Of a stretch of 64,000 nucleotides of DNA, positions 24,402-36,500 are shown one piece after another. Positions within the stretch are counted from its first letter, which is position 1. Each line of letters begins with the position of its first letter. Below the pieces are notes generated by a model. That model worked only from the letters and a program-made list of their open reading frames with translations. It was not told where the DNA came from and searched no databases. The DNA is taken from contig JAOCPU010000001.1 in the NCBI GenBank assembly GCA_035772785.1, positions 1,488,001-1,552,000 on the forward strand, given 5' to 3'. This DNA is from Phlebiopsis flavidoalba. Taxonomy: Eukaryota > Basidiomycota > Agaricomycetes > Polyporales > Phanerochaetaceae. The position numbers and the translations under genes are program-made.

Positions 24402-25029
24402 ATGACGAGGACTGAGGAGAGGGCTGCATTGTGTGGCGGTGTACGAGGGTCCTGGGGGACAGCTCCCGAAGCTATATGCGTTTGGCTTGCTTGGCTAGGG
24501 ACCGGTGAGCAGCCGATCACGCTGAGCTTTGAGCATCATGTGTGCTTGCTTCCGCGCGACTTTGCGTGCTCTGAGGGGCCAATGTGTGAGGAGCGAGGAG
24601 GAGGAGATGGAAGGCGAGTAGAACAGCCTAGACAGGAGCCTCAAGATTATCAAGTAGTGTTGTATATCTCTGTACATCAGAATGCAATCTACTCATCCTC
24701 GTCATCATCCTCTTGTTTCGTCGCCGCCCTTGTTCATCGTCGTCACCCACGAGACCTTGGCCCAAAAATTAGTCCACCAAGTGTCATCACATCTAACCAT
24801 CAGTTGTTCTCGACACGAAATATTTCCCCTCAAGCTCCTGCTTATATAGCAGCATCTGTGATCAAATCCCCGAATTTGACATGTGGAATTTTACAGACCA
24901 ACCTGGACGGATATTTGAGGCTGACTTCTTCACATGCCCCCCCCCAATGACCAAATTTGGCCTCGTGCCAAGATGCAATTCGCATGTAAATACAAAGTGT
25001 TTGTGTGACTTCTTGAGGAGATTTCAGCG

Positions 25030-28000
25030 TTAGGTGGGCCATATACGGAAATCATAGCGAAGCACCAGCCGAGCTACTAGTGAGCCTGCCATCTTGGACT
25101 CGGTAGGATTTGCGGCATGGTCGGGTAAGGACCTGCTAAGTTGAAAGAAGTATTGTACTTCACCAAATTGTGAAAACGCCGTCTTGCTCAAACTACGGTG
25201 TTTGTTCATTTGAGGATAGCAGAGCAGTGGATTAGTAGGAATGATGCGATGACCTACCTTGAACCTGACGAGAAATGCGTACCGCATTGAGCCTTTTCTA
25301 AGCGTCTCATAAAAAATTCTTCTTTCCACTTGGTGCGAGCGGTCTTGACCATCAGGCAGAGCTGAGAAAGCGTGCCCATCGCATTAATGCGCGCGGTTGA
25401 GCTAACCATTCTGCGCTGGCAGGGTAGCGAGTTTTGGCATGTACAAAGGTTCGCAGTGCTTCGGCCTGTCTGCGGGTGTTTGTCAAGGTGGCTTTCAGGC
25501 TCTTTGGCTCGAAAGTAAGGCATAGCCGTCACCCAGTGGCAAGGCTGTGGATGGAACGGGTAGGAGGCTGGGTGCCGAATTGGGGGAACAAATGATAAAG
25601 CGCATTCATTTGGCAGCGTCGCTCTGCAATCTCTTTTTTAGCCAAGTTTCCATATGGGTTAGAGTGCTGCTGAAGATCGCGCCCCAATTCTCCGATAACT
25701 CGTTCAATCGGGAACTGCCCAAAGATCGCATATGGACAGTGCGACATGATTCTGGTGATGTATGGGTGGCTGCATGGATACTCTGGCGTACAAAGTGGAC
25801 TCGGGTACCCTTGCGCTGGACATAGAGTTCTTCATACTCCTCGGCAAAGTCCAGGAGGCTAGTGGTGTGCCTCCACTAACTGCTCGGTAGTGATATTTCT
25901 CTGGTAGATGAGCCGAATGCCGTGCACGAGCTTGCAGAAGTTCTCCCAGTATGGCATTGGAAGAACACCATACAGGAGTGCCGGCGCTAAAGCCCATAGA
26001 GATACGTGAGAAACTCGATTGCTTTGTATCCACTGGTGAGCTTATCAGCGATGTTGCGAGGAGGGCGATCGAATGAGCCAGGGAGATATGGAGTGGCGTC
26101 CGCAACAGCTTTTCCGTGGGCCTTTCCAGGTCTCTGTATTCCGAAATACTGCCCAATCCCAGGTCTCCTTTACTGTCCTTGGGATCGCAAGCAAGGGATC
26201 CGCGCCAGAGAGAAATTAGAATATCAGGAAGGTTGAGAGCTGCGAGATGCATGATGTCTGCGGGGGAAGCAATTGGTATCCCGAATACACACTGCTTTGG
26301 TAATCCGCTGACGAGGGTCATTTTGGCGATACCAGTCTCGAGACGGTTGGATTCATACTGGGGCGTATTGTTCGAGACTGCATAACTGTGGTGAGATTTT
26401 GAGCATAACGACGAGCGGCGGCATCTTGAGGACGTGATGGTGTTTCCCAGATGTTGACATCATCGTGAAGGCTGCCGGGAAACGTCGTAGGGCGGATCGG
26501 GCTTGAGTATGACGGGATAGTAAATTCCTTGACCTGGCTTGCGGCGTCCTGCCATTTCACAGTAGAGACGACACCCCATCCGTCCGGAGTGTCCCACGAG
26601 GCCGTTTGACAAACTGCATGCCAGGGCCGTCCGCAGTCAAAAAGGGGATGAATATGTTGGACGAAAAAACTCTAATCGGTGCTCGCGTCCCAGATCATGA
26701 GACCCTCGTGCGCGAGAGCCGCGACATGCTGGAAGCCAGGAAATAGAAAGGAGTCGATGTTCTTAGGCTTGTGTGGTCCAGGGATGACGCCACCGACAAC
26801 AATGTTGGGCTTCTTATACCGCGACTCAGGGCTACGGTCCATGAAAATCCAGATGTAAATCCAGCAATCGGACGCCTTGTTGCGGTTAGAGCTGAGCGCC
26901 ATCGAGTGAAAGAAGGACAGTGGTGGAGTTGGCCGTGATATCGCCTCGCTGGACGGCTTCGATGTACTCTGAGCCATGGACCCAGTCGGAGAGTGTGGGT
27001 ATTGTACCGTTGGCCTCGTATTCGGCTAGGATACCAGGGGTGACGTTCCTCCGGTAGCTCATCTCCTCAGCACTCTCGCGCGACGCCGCCAGGCAGCCTG
27101 TACCTGGGGACCCAGTAGATTCGTTAAGAACTGTTTTCTGAGGCTTCTTTTCGCGCTTGCCCTTTGCTGTTGGTGACCCATTTATGGCGCAGAGCGGAGC
27201 ACTCTGGGCATTTGTCCATCTCCGCGAACGGACCTACGAACCCAACGCAACCGTCGGGACACATGTCGTAGCGCATCGGATGAACTCCAGTAAGTTTCTT
27301 GATTTCGGTTTCAACTTCGTCAAGGTGTGCATAGGCGTGGACTCATGAAAGGATTTGTACATGCGGCGATATAGCGAATCACCGCCCCTACAGCCAAGCC
27401 AGCAGGAGATTGATTGTCTAAGCTTTTCTTCCTCAATGAAACTGACGGGCTTGCGAGGAGGGTTGCGAAGTCGCTCAAGAGAATCAACCTTGAGTCCCGT
27501 CTGCTGTAAACTGGTGGTTGCTTTGAGATGATTGATGAAATCTTGTGTTGTGCGAAGAATGTCGATACGCAGGGAAGACGGCACCCAATATCTTCAGGAG
27601 GGAGCTCGTTGTGGTCCTGGCAGAGGATCAGCGGGCCGTCGGTAGGTGTGCAAGGTCTTCTTCAGCTTGAATCTGTTCTTCGTCTGCCTGGAGATCTGCC
27701 AGACTTCCAGGGTCTATGGGATCGTCACGGTGCGACCTGGGTTGAACGGCATGCTCAGGTTCCACAGCGTTGGTGTCTGGGAGAGACTGCAGCGGCGCCC
27801 ACATCCTCTTCAACATCCTCTTCCATTTGTTGCAAGGGGGGCTCGTCTTGGGGCTTTGCTGACAGGTCAGAAGAGCTTGACTTGACAAAAATACTATTGA
27901 GCGTACCGGTGCGAGCAAAGGCTCGGCAGAGTGGTTATCTCCACGAGAACGCACGTCCTCCATCGGAGGCAGGTTCCGCTGCCTCGCAAGCTGCCCATTT

Positions 28001-28188
28001 CTGCGTGCTTGCGTCTGCCAGAAGATTCCTTCTTTCTCCGTCCCAAGAAGGTGAACGTACTCGGGAATGCTAGTACCACCCAGACGAAGTACCTCCTGGT
28101 TGTGTCTGGTCCAGGTCGCAGGAGAAACCTCTTGTGGCTGTTGACATCGAATACCGCAGTGACACCAACGCTTGGATCGTCTGGGCAT
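25030..28188 (-). CDS. Tnp2-type CACTA (En/Spm) transposase
   Basis: Cut-and-paste transposase of the tnp2 family that is common in agaricomycete genomes. The start at 28188 gives a Cys-rich N-terminus (RWCHCGIRCQQP, followed by H), typical of these proteins. Next come an acidic disordered stretch, FINHLKATTSLQQTGLK (about 27530), RGGDSLYRRMYKSFHES (27390), SLDGAQL (about 26903), then SDCWIYIWIFMDRSPESRYK (26865) and VVGGVIPGPHKPKNIDSFLF (26800), the family's most characteristic block. Later pieces include ADGPAM-like remnants (26620), SLWRG-LACDPKDSKGDL (26200) and a C-terminal FGEVQYFF (about 25160). Frames shift throughout. I could not find matching terminal inverted repeats with CACTA ends, so element borders are unknown. 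Activity is not inferable. It sits about 470 bp from the ECO1 start. Confidence 0.83.
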
Positions 28189-28660
28189 CGTTACGAACGG
28201 GCTTCGTAGGTGGTGCTAGCAGAGGGGAGCCGATGCGGAGGTCTGCAGACGCGTCGCGCTACACGCTCGAGGCCGAAAATGCCTTGGACGCGAAGCGCGA
28301 AAGCACCGCACACCTCTAACATACCTGACGCCATCATTCGTGCAGGTCGAGGAGAGCATGAGATTTACATATATTGGAGACGGTGTAGAGGCACGACAAT
28401 GCAAGAGGCGCTCAATGACCCGCGCATCATAGATTAAAATATATGCGGTAAATTCAATAATACTTATCGTGTCGATATCCGTAGTTCCGCGCAGATGGGG
28501 TTCTCACTGGGGTTTAGGTCTGATCATCTCTTGCCTTCTACGTCCATGTCTTCCCGTGTTAGACGAACATATGGCTCACGCCCCTTGAGAGAAGTCGTTT
28601 TTTAAACTTCTCCGTCGTCCCCTCCCTCGGCACTCTCGTCCTCACCGAGTCGACTGAGCG

Positions 28661-29710
28661 ATGACGATGGCCAACGCGAGTCTCGTTCGGTACGGACAGA
28701 AACGAAAAACGATCTTCAGTCGACGATACATTCGTCAACGCGCCTGCGGCAAGGCAAACAGGCTTTCCTCGTCCGACATGGTTAGAAAACACACACACAC
28801 GCCCCTCTTCACACTGTCACGCGGACAACAAGCTCAAGGGGAAAGGGAAGGGAAAGAAGAAAGAGAGCGACAATATGAAGCAGAAGCAGCTCACGCAACT
28901 TCATTTTGCGCTTGACACGAGTGTGTTGCGGACATGTGCCATCTGCTCTCTCACGTATACAAGGGCCGCTCCGGGGACGACGAAAGCTTACATCGTGCTC
29001 ATTGCGCACGAGTGCAGAAAGGAATGGAATGGGGAAAGAAGAGGAGCGGGAGGCCAAGAATGGGAAGGTGCTGATCGAAGAAGTTGAAAGCGATGTGAAG
29101 CTGAAGAACGGTGCGAAGGGGAGAATCATTTGCTTCAGAGCAGACGTTAGCGGTAAATTTGGCAGCAAGGTCTGTCATAATGCTATAGCCTGGCTACTCG
29201 CTTGCTAAACCAAGAGTCAGCTTGCAACGCTGCTAGATACCATAAATATCACCCTATCTGCGCCTCCCCTCACCCCTCAGTGCTTGCATTCTTGCAAGGC
29301 CTACCTATTCCTACTTTCTTCGCCATCTCCTGGCGGTGGTTCTCACGAGAGAAAATTGTAGGATGTGTCATCGCGCAGCGGCATCTCGACTGCTATTGGC
29401 CATTGCACCCCCGGACGCCTCAAAGTTGACCACGGAGACGAGCGGGCCCAAGGAAGGATCGGCCATTCGCTTAGGCTAGTGCCGATCCCCTTACCTACAC
29501 CACTTGGCATCCCGCGTTTGTTTGTGTCTAGTGCTCACCGGCGACTAGGTGTGGCGTCAATTCTGCTGACCGCGGCAGCCAACACATTTATACTCGTTTG
29601 CCCTCTAGACCCTAGAAAAGGTGAAGTAGCATTCACTCAGTCCTACTGGTCTTGGAGGAATGGTATTAGAGAAGTGGGCATGTGGTCAAGGCAGGGTTTA
29701 CGAAGAGTAG
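28661..29710 (+). CDS. ECO1: Cohesin acetyltransferase ECO1/ESCO type
   Basis: Acetylates the SMC3 cohesin subunit during S phase to establish sister-chromatid cohesion. From the start (28661, or 28667 in frame) there is a basic N-terminus (VRYGQKRKTIFSRR), then after a frame slip near 28870 a PCNA-interaction box, KQKQLTQLHF (28878). A C2H2 zinc finger follows: TCAICSLTYTRAAP, then LHRAH-C after a one-base slip (28936-29005). The acetyltransferase domain contains KIVGCVIAQR (29354), the family signature PTPLGIPRLFVSSAHRRLGV (29496) with the acetyl-CoA loop region, and LDPRKGEVAFTQ (29604). Restoring two slips gives the C-terminus EKWACGQGRVYEE with a stop at 29710. The domain order (PIP box, finger, GNAT) is exactly that of the family. 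The neighbouring transposase is divergent. Confidence 0.92.
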
Positions 29711-32700
29711 AGCTTGAGCTTGTCAGCTGAAACCTGAAGGACCGCGATCTGACTTCCATACTGCCGGATCGACACCCAATCATATAAAGCGATGTACTTT
29801 TAATGTTAGATAAATTAATATTCTAGTTCTCCCGCTTGTAGAGCTTCCGGTTGCACGTCCTAAGACGGTTGATCATGATATCAAGATAATGAGCCGTAAA
29901 ATGATTCTATCTTCTTTTTTCGCAACCGACCGTAGCAGCTCAAACATCATATGGTTGTGGACGTCGATAATTACCTTAGGACAAGCAGGTGCGTCAACAA
30001 CATCTCACTACTCACACCGAACTTATGAGCCGATCAGCAAATTGTATGATGTACTAGTACTGAGGCCCAATTTACACGAGGTCCTCCGTGTAGCATTGTC
30101 ACACACTTGCGATAAACTATAAAATCGCCTCCTGCGGCGTTTGCAAGATGATATGTCACATATGTCATAGAGATCATATGAAGAGGATGTTAATCTACGA
30201 AGTCTTCGCTCTCTTGCATGGTATACATTCTTAAGTAGCTATATGGCGCACATAGCGACGTCTTTGTGGCACCACAAGGTACCACCAGCTATGATCGGTG
30301 AGTATGGCGAGCCAAAGGTGGTGTATGGTGCGCGCGGGGGATGGCGGTACCACGTTGCCCGGGTGGCAGGCACACTCTGTACCCTGCCCGGCAGGCTTTT
30401 GCTCCTATGCCTATCTCATTCACCCACGATACGCAGGTTCTCTGAGCTGGGCACATAGAAATCTCTCAATACCCCGGATCCACAGCGTGTCTCGCTGTGC
30501 ATGCGAATCATGATGTCCACTCTACTGCGCAATGCGCACGGGGGCAGCAGCGAATGACCGTTTAAAAGCGAGGCCTCGGGCTCGGAGAAAACCCCCTTCC
30601 ACGCAGCTGCTCCTTCTGAATGAGATGCATACGAGTCAAGGTACATGTGATCCAGGCCTGGGACCACGCAGGAACGCCTCCTCATCGTACCGAACTTCGT
30701 CCTTCTCGGTACAGAGCGCGAAGTCGACATCAAGGCCTGTTTAGGCCCCTCAATGACCTTTTATCAATCTTGCTCAGAGTTGTTTCGCCATATCGCTCCA
30801 CCTCTTAGAACCCGATGCGTGGGAGATGCGATAAGAGGGTTTACCAAAGCAATAACAGACTACCTTTAATTCGTCGACGGCGGCATCAAGGGTCAGGGAT
30901 GTACTTTTGTTTTTTCCAGCTCGTCGCAGAGATTTTGAACACCGTAATTGACGACATAGCCCTCTCTTGACGTAAACCCCACCATGAAGCAGTTAAGGCG
31001 CGAACCATAACGGATCTACACGTAACCAACCGGACTGCGAGGAAGTACCAGGGGTAAGCCTGCATGAGTGACGACTGTGGAAATTTAACGGCTGCGGTCC
31101 ATCCCTAACATCGAGGTGTGGGGTGTGAGCCGCCATTCCACATAGGAAAGAACAACCGGAACGGCAAGGGACGGACCTGTCAACCTCGGTATGTACTCTA
31201 ACGAACCCACCCCGTATTTCATTGGCTGACATCGCGAGGTCTAGGGAGTCTGGAGTAGAGAGCAACGCATGATGACAGCCCCGTTGACAGTACCGGACCA
31301 ACGCGGTTGAGGTGGTGCACGGAGGGAGTAGTACTGCGTTAAGACGTCACGTGTGTCGATAACCCCGAAGGCCGGCCTGACTATACCACGAAAACCACAA
31401 GCACCGAAGAATGGATCGCACATTAGCGGCCGTAGAACATAGGTCAATAGCCCGAGTCTCTCAATCCGTAAACCAGGAATGCTATGCGCCAAGCCTCGTT
31501 GCCGAGGATAGATCAGAACACGAAACCTCGGAGTCAGTAAACGGAGCTACCCTCCTGAGAACGGCGTCGTGGTAGCCACCTGTTTGCTGTAAATCCATAC
31601 ACGCACGCGCGTTTTGTCCGACACGTCGCGTGCAATCCAGCCGCAACATACCCCACAATGAGTACAAGGGTCTCGGAAACTGACCGACAGATGCATGAAG
31701 AGGATCCCTTCGTTTGGACTCGACGTTCGTTACCATCGTACATCGCAGGGCCTTCTTTCCCGAGCGCACCTGGTTGTGATTGACTAATGCCGCAGACACC
31801 GAGCACAGGCCAGGTCCGATATTCAGTGCTTCAGTCGGATTAGAATTGCCCCCCCCCCGTTCCGCCGAGAGAGTCCAGTTGACCGAAAGGTGACGGCTTC
31901 CCCGGCGTGCTCAATGTTGACATACCACTCGTGGTCTTATGAGTTGATAGATACCACACTATCGGCCCGCGTGCAGTAATATAGCAGAGCACCATCACCC
32001 TAGCTTGAATATTAGTATGACATTCAAGCAAATATGTAATTGAGAACTTAACATTTGCCGTCAAATTTCGTAGGGAATGTCACATGTCAACTCGTCTGTG
32101 CCAATGCTTCATTACGTTGCTGTAGCGCACTGAGCACTCAAGCTATGCTTGACGCCACACACTCGTAACCATTCACCTCGTTACGGCTTCCTTGAGTGCT
32201 CGTGTCCCAGGAGTCTTGACATGGGGAGCTGACGGATCCGGAGGATATTTTAAGGAGGAGGACCAACCAAAAGGCTTGCCACAGACAAAAGATCTTGACT
32301 AGTACTGCTATTGCGCTAATGATGGCATACGAATCCTCTAAGGCATAGCCCCTGGCTCTTCTGGACGCAATCGGCAGATGGATGACGGGATCTTCGCACT
32401 GTGCGTAGGGCGAGACTATCAGAGATCTGGGCCGGTTCATAGATCGAAGAGGAGACCATCCACAAATACACGTATTTCACCCGATGAATAGCTAGTCCGA
32501 TAGTCCGTGCGCATGAAAAGATCAACGTCATATATGGCATCAACAAAACGATCGCTAACACGAGCACCCGACATAGACCTATACCATACTGTGTAGTGGT
32601 AGCACGAGGTAATATGCATCCATTCATATGCCGGCGGATGTGTCTGGCGGTAACGTAAGTCTGTTTAACACCACCGAGTCCGTCACCAAATCTATATGGT

Positions 32701-33790
32701 GTCGCAAAGGACATCATAGCCAGCTTTTTCCGGCGGTCTGGTCTCGCGGGCTTTTGACGTATTAACTCCTCGAACGACCTTTGTGGCTGCAAGGTCACAG
32801 CATGGGGGTCGTGTCTCGTAGTGAACCAACCAGGGAGGCTGACCGTGCAGCCGTACCAATGATCGCACTGGTTGAGGCTGGTAGCGCGGATTCAAATAAC
32901 AGTGCTGGTTTTGTGCGGCAATATCTACAGGCAGGGAGAGAGACGGTCAGCGATCCTCCGCGCATTACATATTCCAAACACAGCATTACTGACCGAGGCG
33001 GGTCGAATGGATCTGGGTAAGGGTTGGGCCTCAATATCCCCTTCTGCGAAGACCGACGCCTGTGCTGGGCTAGCCTCGAGCTGCCATCGTTGATCAACGG
33101 CAGTGCACATGAAGGGCAATGAGCATAGAAAACTCCCGCACCTCCAGATAGCTCCATTCTGGCACTCAACATGTGCCGTTCCCCAGATGTACCTTAGAAC
33201 TCGGCTTCGACTCTCACAGAAATGTTAGTACGGACAGGACGCCTATGCGCCGCGGCATCCACGAAAGTCAATGACATGAGTCGTGGAAAGCTTCGAGAGC
33301 CATTCCCAGAGCTTACGGTGTGTCGTGCGTGAGTCAACAAGAATCTTCGGGGACTTCCTGTGAGGGAACATCCAGAAGAGGGAGAACCACACCGCGGAAC
33401 ACCAATTGGACGGCCTATGCTTAAGGCCACGAGGCAACCCAACCCCAGATCGTCATCACGACTACGGTTTATATATACCGCGCCCGCTGAGGGGCGTCTC
33501 ATCGGTATTTACTGGACCGAGTTTGCGTCACTCAATCGCGCGGGGCCCAGAACTTCTGCAAGCATGGCGAGGGCATGAATCAGGATCCCAGAACACCTTT
33601 CACAAGCTCATGACGTACAAATTATGAATACCACCGACATAGAACATCCATGTAGCGCGTGGCATCGACAAGGTAGTGCTTCGGGCAAAAAGGGAATGCC
33701 ATGGATACACATCGACACTAATTGACAAAATAGCGCAGGACACCCTGCAGTGCGAGCCTGAGGTGAATCGTCAGATGTTACTTGGGTAGA
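29711..33790. other. No recognisable gene; largely featureless
   Basis: About 4 kb between ECO1 and LST8 without a recognisable protein. The part 29711-30800 has some natural-looking sequence, including a possible intron at about 29990-30059. From about 30800 to 33600 the composition is even and open frames on all strands are short and meaningless. A C run is present at about 31850. Confidence 0.5.
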
Positions 33791-35356
33791 TTAGCCCGCT
33801 CCATCGTGTAAAGCACAGCAGACAGCGGCTAAAACCAAGGGTATCAACATAGGAAACTTTTGCAATGATACACATTGCGTACCTTTGTGATGACCATTAT
33901 ACTGCCGCACAGTCTCTCCCGGACGCCATTTCCCAACAGGCGAGCGGTGTGTGATCGGACGATGCTAAGCCTAGTTACCCCTGTTCAGCTATTAAAAACA
34001 GCAGTCTACGTACCGGTCACCAGATACGCGGAGTCGGCACTAAAAGCGCAGTCCCAAACCCATCGTTGATGGCCTTGCAGAGTTTTCTCCAGTTTGAATT
34101 CATAATTTGGTGAGATGGACCAGATCTTGACAGTTGTGTCAGCGGAGCACGTCGCCAGGTACCTGGATTTACGAGTCAATTAATTTCACCCAGCCACCGA
34201 TATCACTCGGACGTACTTCACGTCTGGACTCAGTAAGCAACGGGAATTAATGAGGTACTTGCTGTGCGCCTGAAATTTTTGAGTCACGGCTTGAAACCTT
34301 GGCAAACTCTGACCGCTCTTCATTAATTTTCCAGACGTAACATTTCCCCCTACATAGGATATGAGATGCATGCGAAAAACTTATAGTAACAGAAAGGCAT
34401 GCTGACCTTGTTTATTGCCAGCGACTAGACAAGACCCGTCTGAAGCGAGGTCTGATGTGAACGCATTGGTATATCCCCTGCAGGTGTCTGAACTGAGCGC
34501 TCAATGTGGCCGTATTCCGGAGGACTTGCGTGGAGGACGCACCAATTCATGTGTGCATACGTTCTCCGAGACGGTACCATTTGCTTGATTGCGTCCGGCT
34601 TGATCGCACGAAATGATTTTTTTTTTCTCTGTTTGCCTGATTGGTTCGATGTATTTTTGTGTTTTTTTTTTTTGGGACGACGTCGTTGACTAGTAGATGT
34701 AATATGAGCTCGAATGCGGAGTTGTGACCGAGAGTCGTGGCAATCGGTACCTGGTGCTTCATTGTCATACTTCCGGTGCAGGTGGTACCTCCTAGGTACG
34801 CAATCATCCATAAACAATTCATGAAATCATGAGATGCGGCATGAAAATACCTTAGATCCCAGATTTTTTATCGTCCCATCTTCGCTTCCTGTGACAAGCC
34901 ATTTTCCTTCGCTGTGGAAGCACACAGCTGTGATGTTTCGAATTGTGCCCTTCCAAATGTCACAACCTAAGTGCCGCCTGCGTGAGGGTAAATGGCTCAA
35001 AACTCGAAGAAACCCGTTACTGGCGTGGATTGTGGGCTATTCGCGATTTCGTAAATGTGAACTTTCTTGTACTATTGCAGCCGCGAGCAAGCGTTTACTG
35101 TCTCATCTTTCAGTGGACAATACGCGGCAGGTGAGTGCGGTGCATACTCGGGAGATATTCCAACCGGTTCACTTGCTATACGAAGCTAACGAGATTCGTG
35201 AATTGCTTCTCATGAGTACAATGCGGAGGGGCGGGAGCCTGGCAACCTTACACCAGTTTCGCTACTTCTCGAGATTGTTCGCGAGCAAATACCACTCCAT
35301 GCCTCCCAGAAACGGATATCTTTATCGTATGAGCCAGTTACAAGAATGACTGACAT
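33791..35356 (-). CDS. LST8: LST8, WD40 subunit of TOR complexes
   Basis: Seven-bladed WD40 propeller that binds the TOR kinase domain in TORC1 and TORC2. The start at 35356 gives [20 protein letters not shown], followed by SGICSRTI, nearly identical to the family N-terminus. Later pieces: GDIPMRS (about 34470), [12 protein letters not shown] (about 34430-34400), KFQAHSKYL and RCLLSPDVK (34280-34215), then [20 protein letters not shown] (34160) and [20 protein letters not shown] (34085-34025). The final blade is SSDHTARLWE then RQYNGHHK, with an intron of about 54 bp and [11 protein letters not shown], stopping at TAA 33791-33793. Single-base slips occur in several exons. The middle blades (about 34850-35200) are poorly readable, with long T tracts at 34618-34674. 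The length with introns fits the usual ~310 residues. Confidence 0.92.
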
Positions 35357-36500
35357 GTCTTGCCGAGTATGTGGCTTGGGCCGTGACTCTGGTTGTGTGG
35401 AGCAGGCATAGTGGACGTACTTGGACAAGGCGCGGGGGGAGACGCTGTGGCGGGGGCGCTAATATGTGTACGACTTTGTGGCAGGCGGCAACGCGTCTCC
35501 TCCTTCCCCCCACCACACCACACTGACCAATTCGAATAGTTTTCGAGCCTATTTGCCGATTCTATTTTGTATCTACATACAGCATGTTCACCGGAAAACA
35601 TCCGGCTCTTCTCGTTCGTACCTGTTGCGGTCGGGGTGCGCCGTCTTCCCAATTCATGACCCTATAACATATGACAAACTTCCTTGTGCAGAAATGCGAG
35701 CGAGGAGTTGCTCGAGTCGTCGACCTGAGCGTCCTAACGCATAGATCCGCGGCATTGTCTGTTTTCACACGAAGTCCTCACAACTCTCGCGGGTTGAAGC
35801 CGCGGTCTTTGTTGCGTGTGTGCAGACACCGGCCGCGCAGTTCCCCAAGACATGTTGTAAGATTTACATGGCTCCTATACTCCAGCCTTCCATGGAGTGC
35901 CATCGGGCCCCCCTGAATGGTACCTCTCCTTTTGGGCCTTCGTCACCTACCCGCAAAATCTTGTACACGTCCCATTCGAATGCCTTGCGCGATCAGCATC
36001 GAGTCCAACACATCCGGGTCCCTTTAATCGTCACGTACTACCAAATGAATGATCGGAACGCCGTAGAGCGTTCATGCTTCACTGGGACGTCCCTTGGTTT
36101 CGCACCGTCTCTCCCTCCACTGTTTTAGTGCATTCCATCTTCTACTTATAAAAGCCCGCTGACCATGGCAACTCATGCACCTCCATCATCGACCTCATAC
36201 CCTCCCCCCTACTTATGGATCCATAGGTTTGCCCCGTAAGCTAACTCGCATTGACCTATGATTCCCACTGAGTATAGATGTAGCCCCACTGCCGCGCGTC
36301 CAGTTTCTTTCTGAGGGTACTATCACTCGGAGGGGGGGGAACAGTCCGTGGCTGTTGTCGCTGGTGAAGTGAGTGAGCTTTGATGTCGGTGTCTTCCTCT
36401 GACCGAATTTCCTCCAGGGGGGGCAATGGATTGCCACGGTAGTGCGGCGGGTCGATGGTGATCCTAAGCCCACGCGAAATTTCGTGAGTACGATATTAAG
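35357..36500. other. Upstream of LST8; possible exons of an unknown gene
   Basis: The left part should contain the LST8 promoter and leader. On the plus strand at 36165 an ATG in good context (ACCATGG) opens MATHAPPSSTSYPPPYL, then GTAAGC. Two more exon-like pieces follow: SEGTITRRGGNSPWLLSL (about 36310-36362) and, after a likely intron ending CTCCAG, QWIATVVRRVDGDPKPTRN (about 36424-36480). A TATAAAA lies only 18 bp before the ATG, too close for comfort. The reading is lost after about 36490. Confidence 0.25.

Larger units (their letters stand above)
20487..24689. other. Unassigned 4-kb region with repeats
   Basis: No family recognised. Minus-strand frames at 21228-21623 and 21731-22036 are Pro/Ser/Arg/His-rich and may be disordered exons of one protein; 22280-22553 (minus) includes TVDNTFYIDAISGVAGSP, which reads like protein. 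On the plus strand a 39-codon segment at 23980-24099 looks genuinely coding. Repeats and a long poly-C tract are listed separately. The orientation of the real gene or genes here is unresolved. Confidence 0.35.

Noticed and set aside
24402..24950. 182-codon plus-strand open frame
   Set aside because: Overlaps the probable 3' end of the minus-strand transposase and contains low-complexity Ser runs from the opposite-strand Asp/Glu codons.
24650..25080. TAGTG/CACTA words considered as CACTA terminal repeats
   Set aside because: They lie inside or just beyond the transposase 3' end in the wrong orientation, and I found no matching partner near 28.2-28.6 kb.
32316..32798. 160-codon minus-strand open frame between ECO1 and LST8
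   Set aside because: Residue composition looks random, with no family resemblance and overlapping frames of similar length on the other strand.
36147..36167. TATAAAA plus ATG in Kozak context as a strong gene start
   Set aside because: Only 18 bp separate the two, so the ATG would lie upstream of the expected transcription start. Retained only as a weak candidate.
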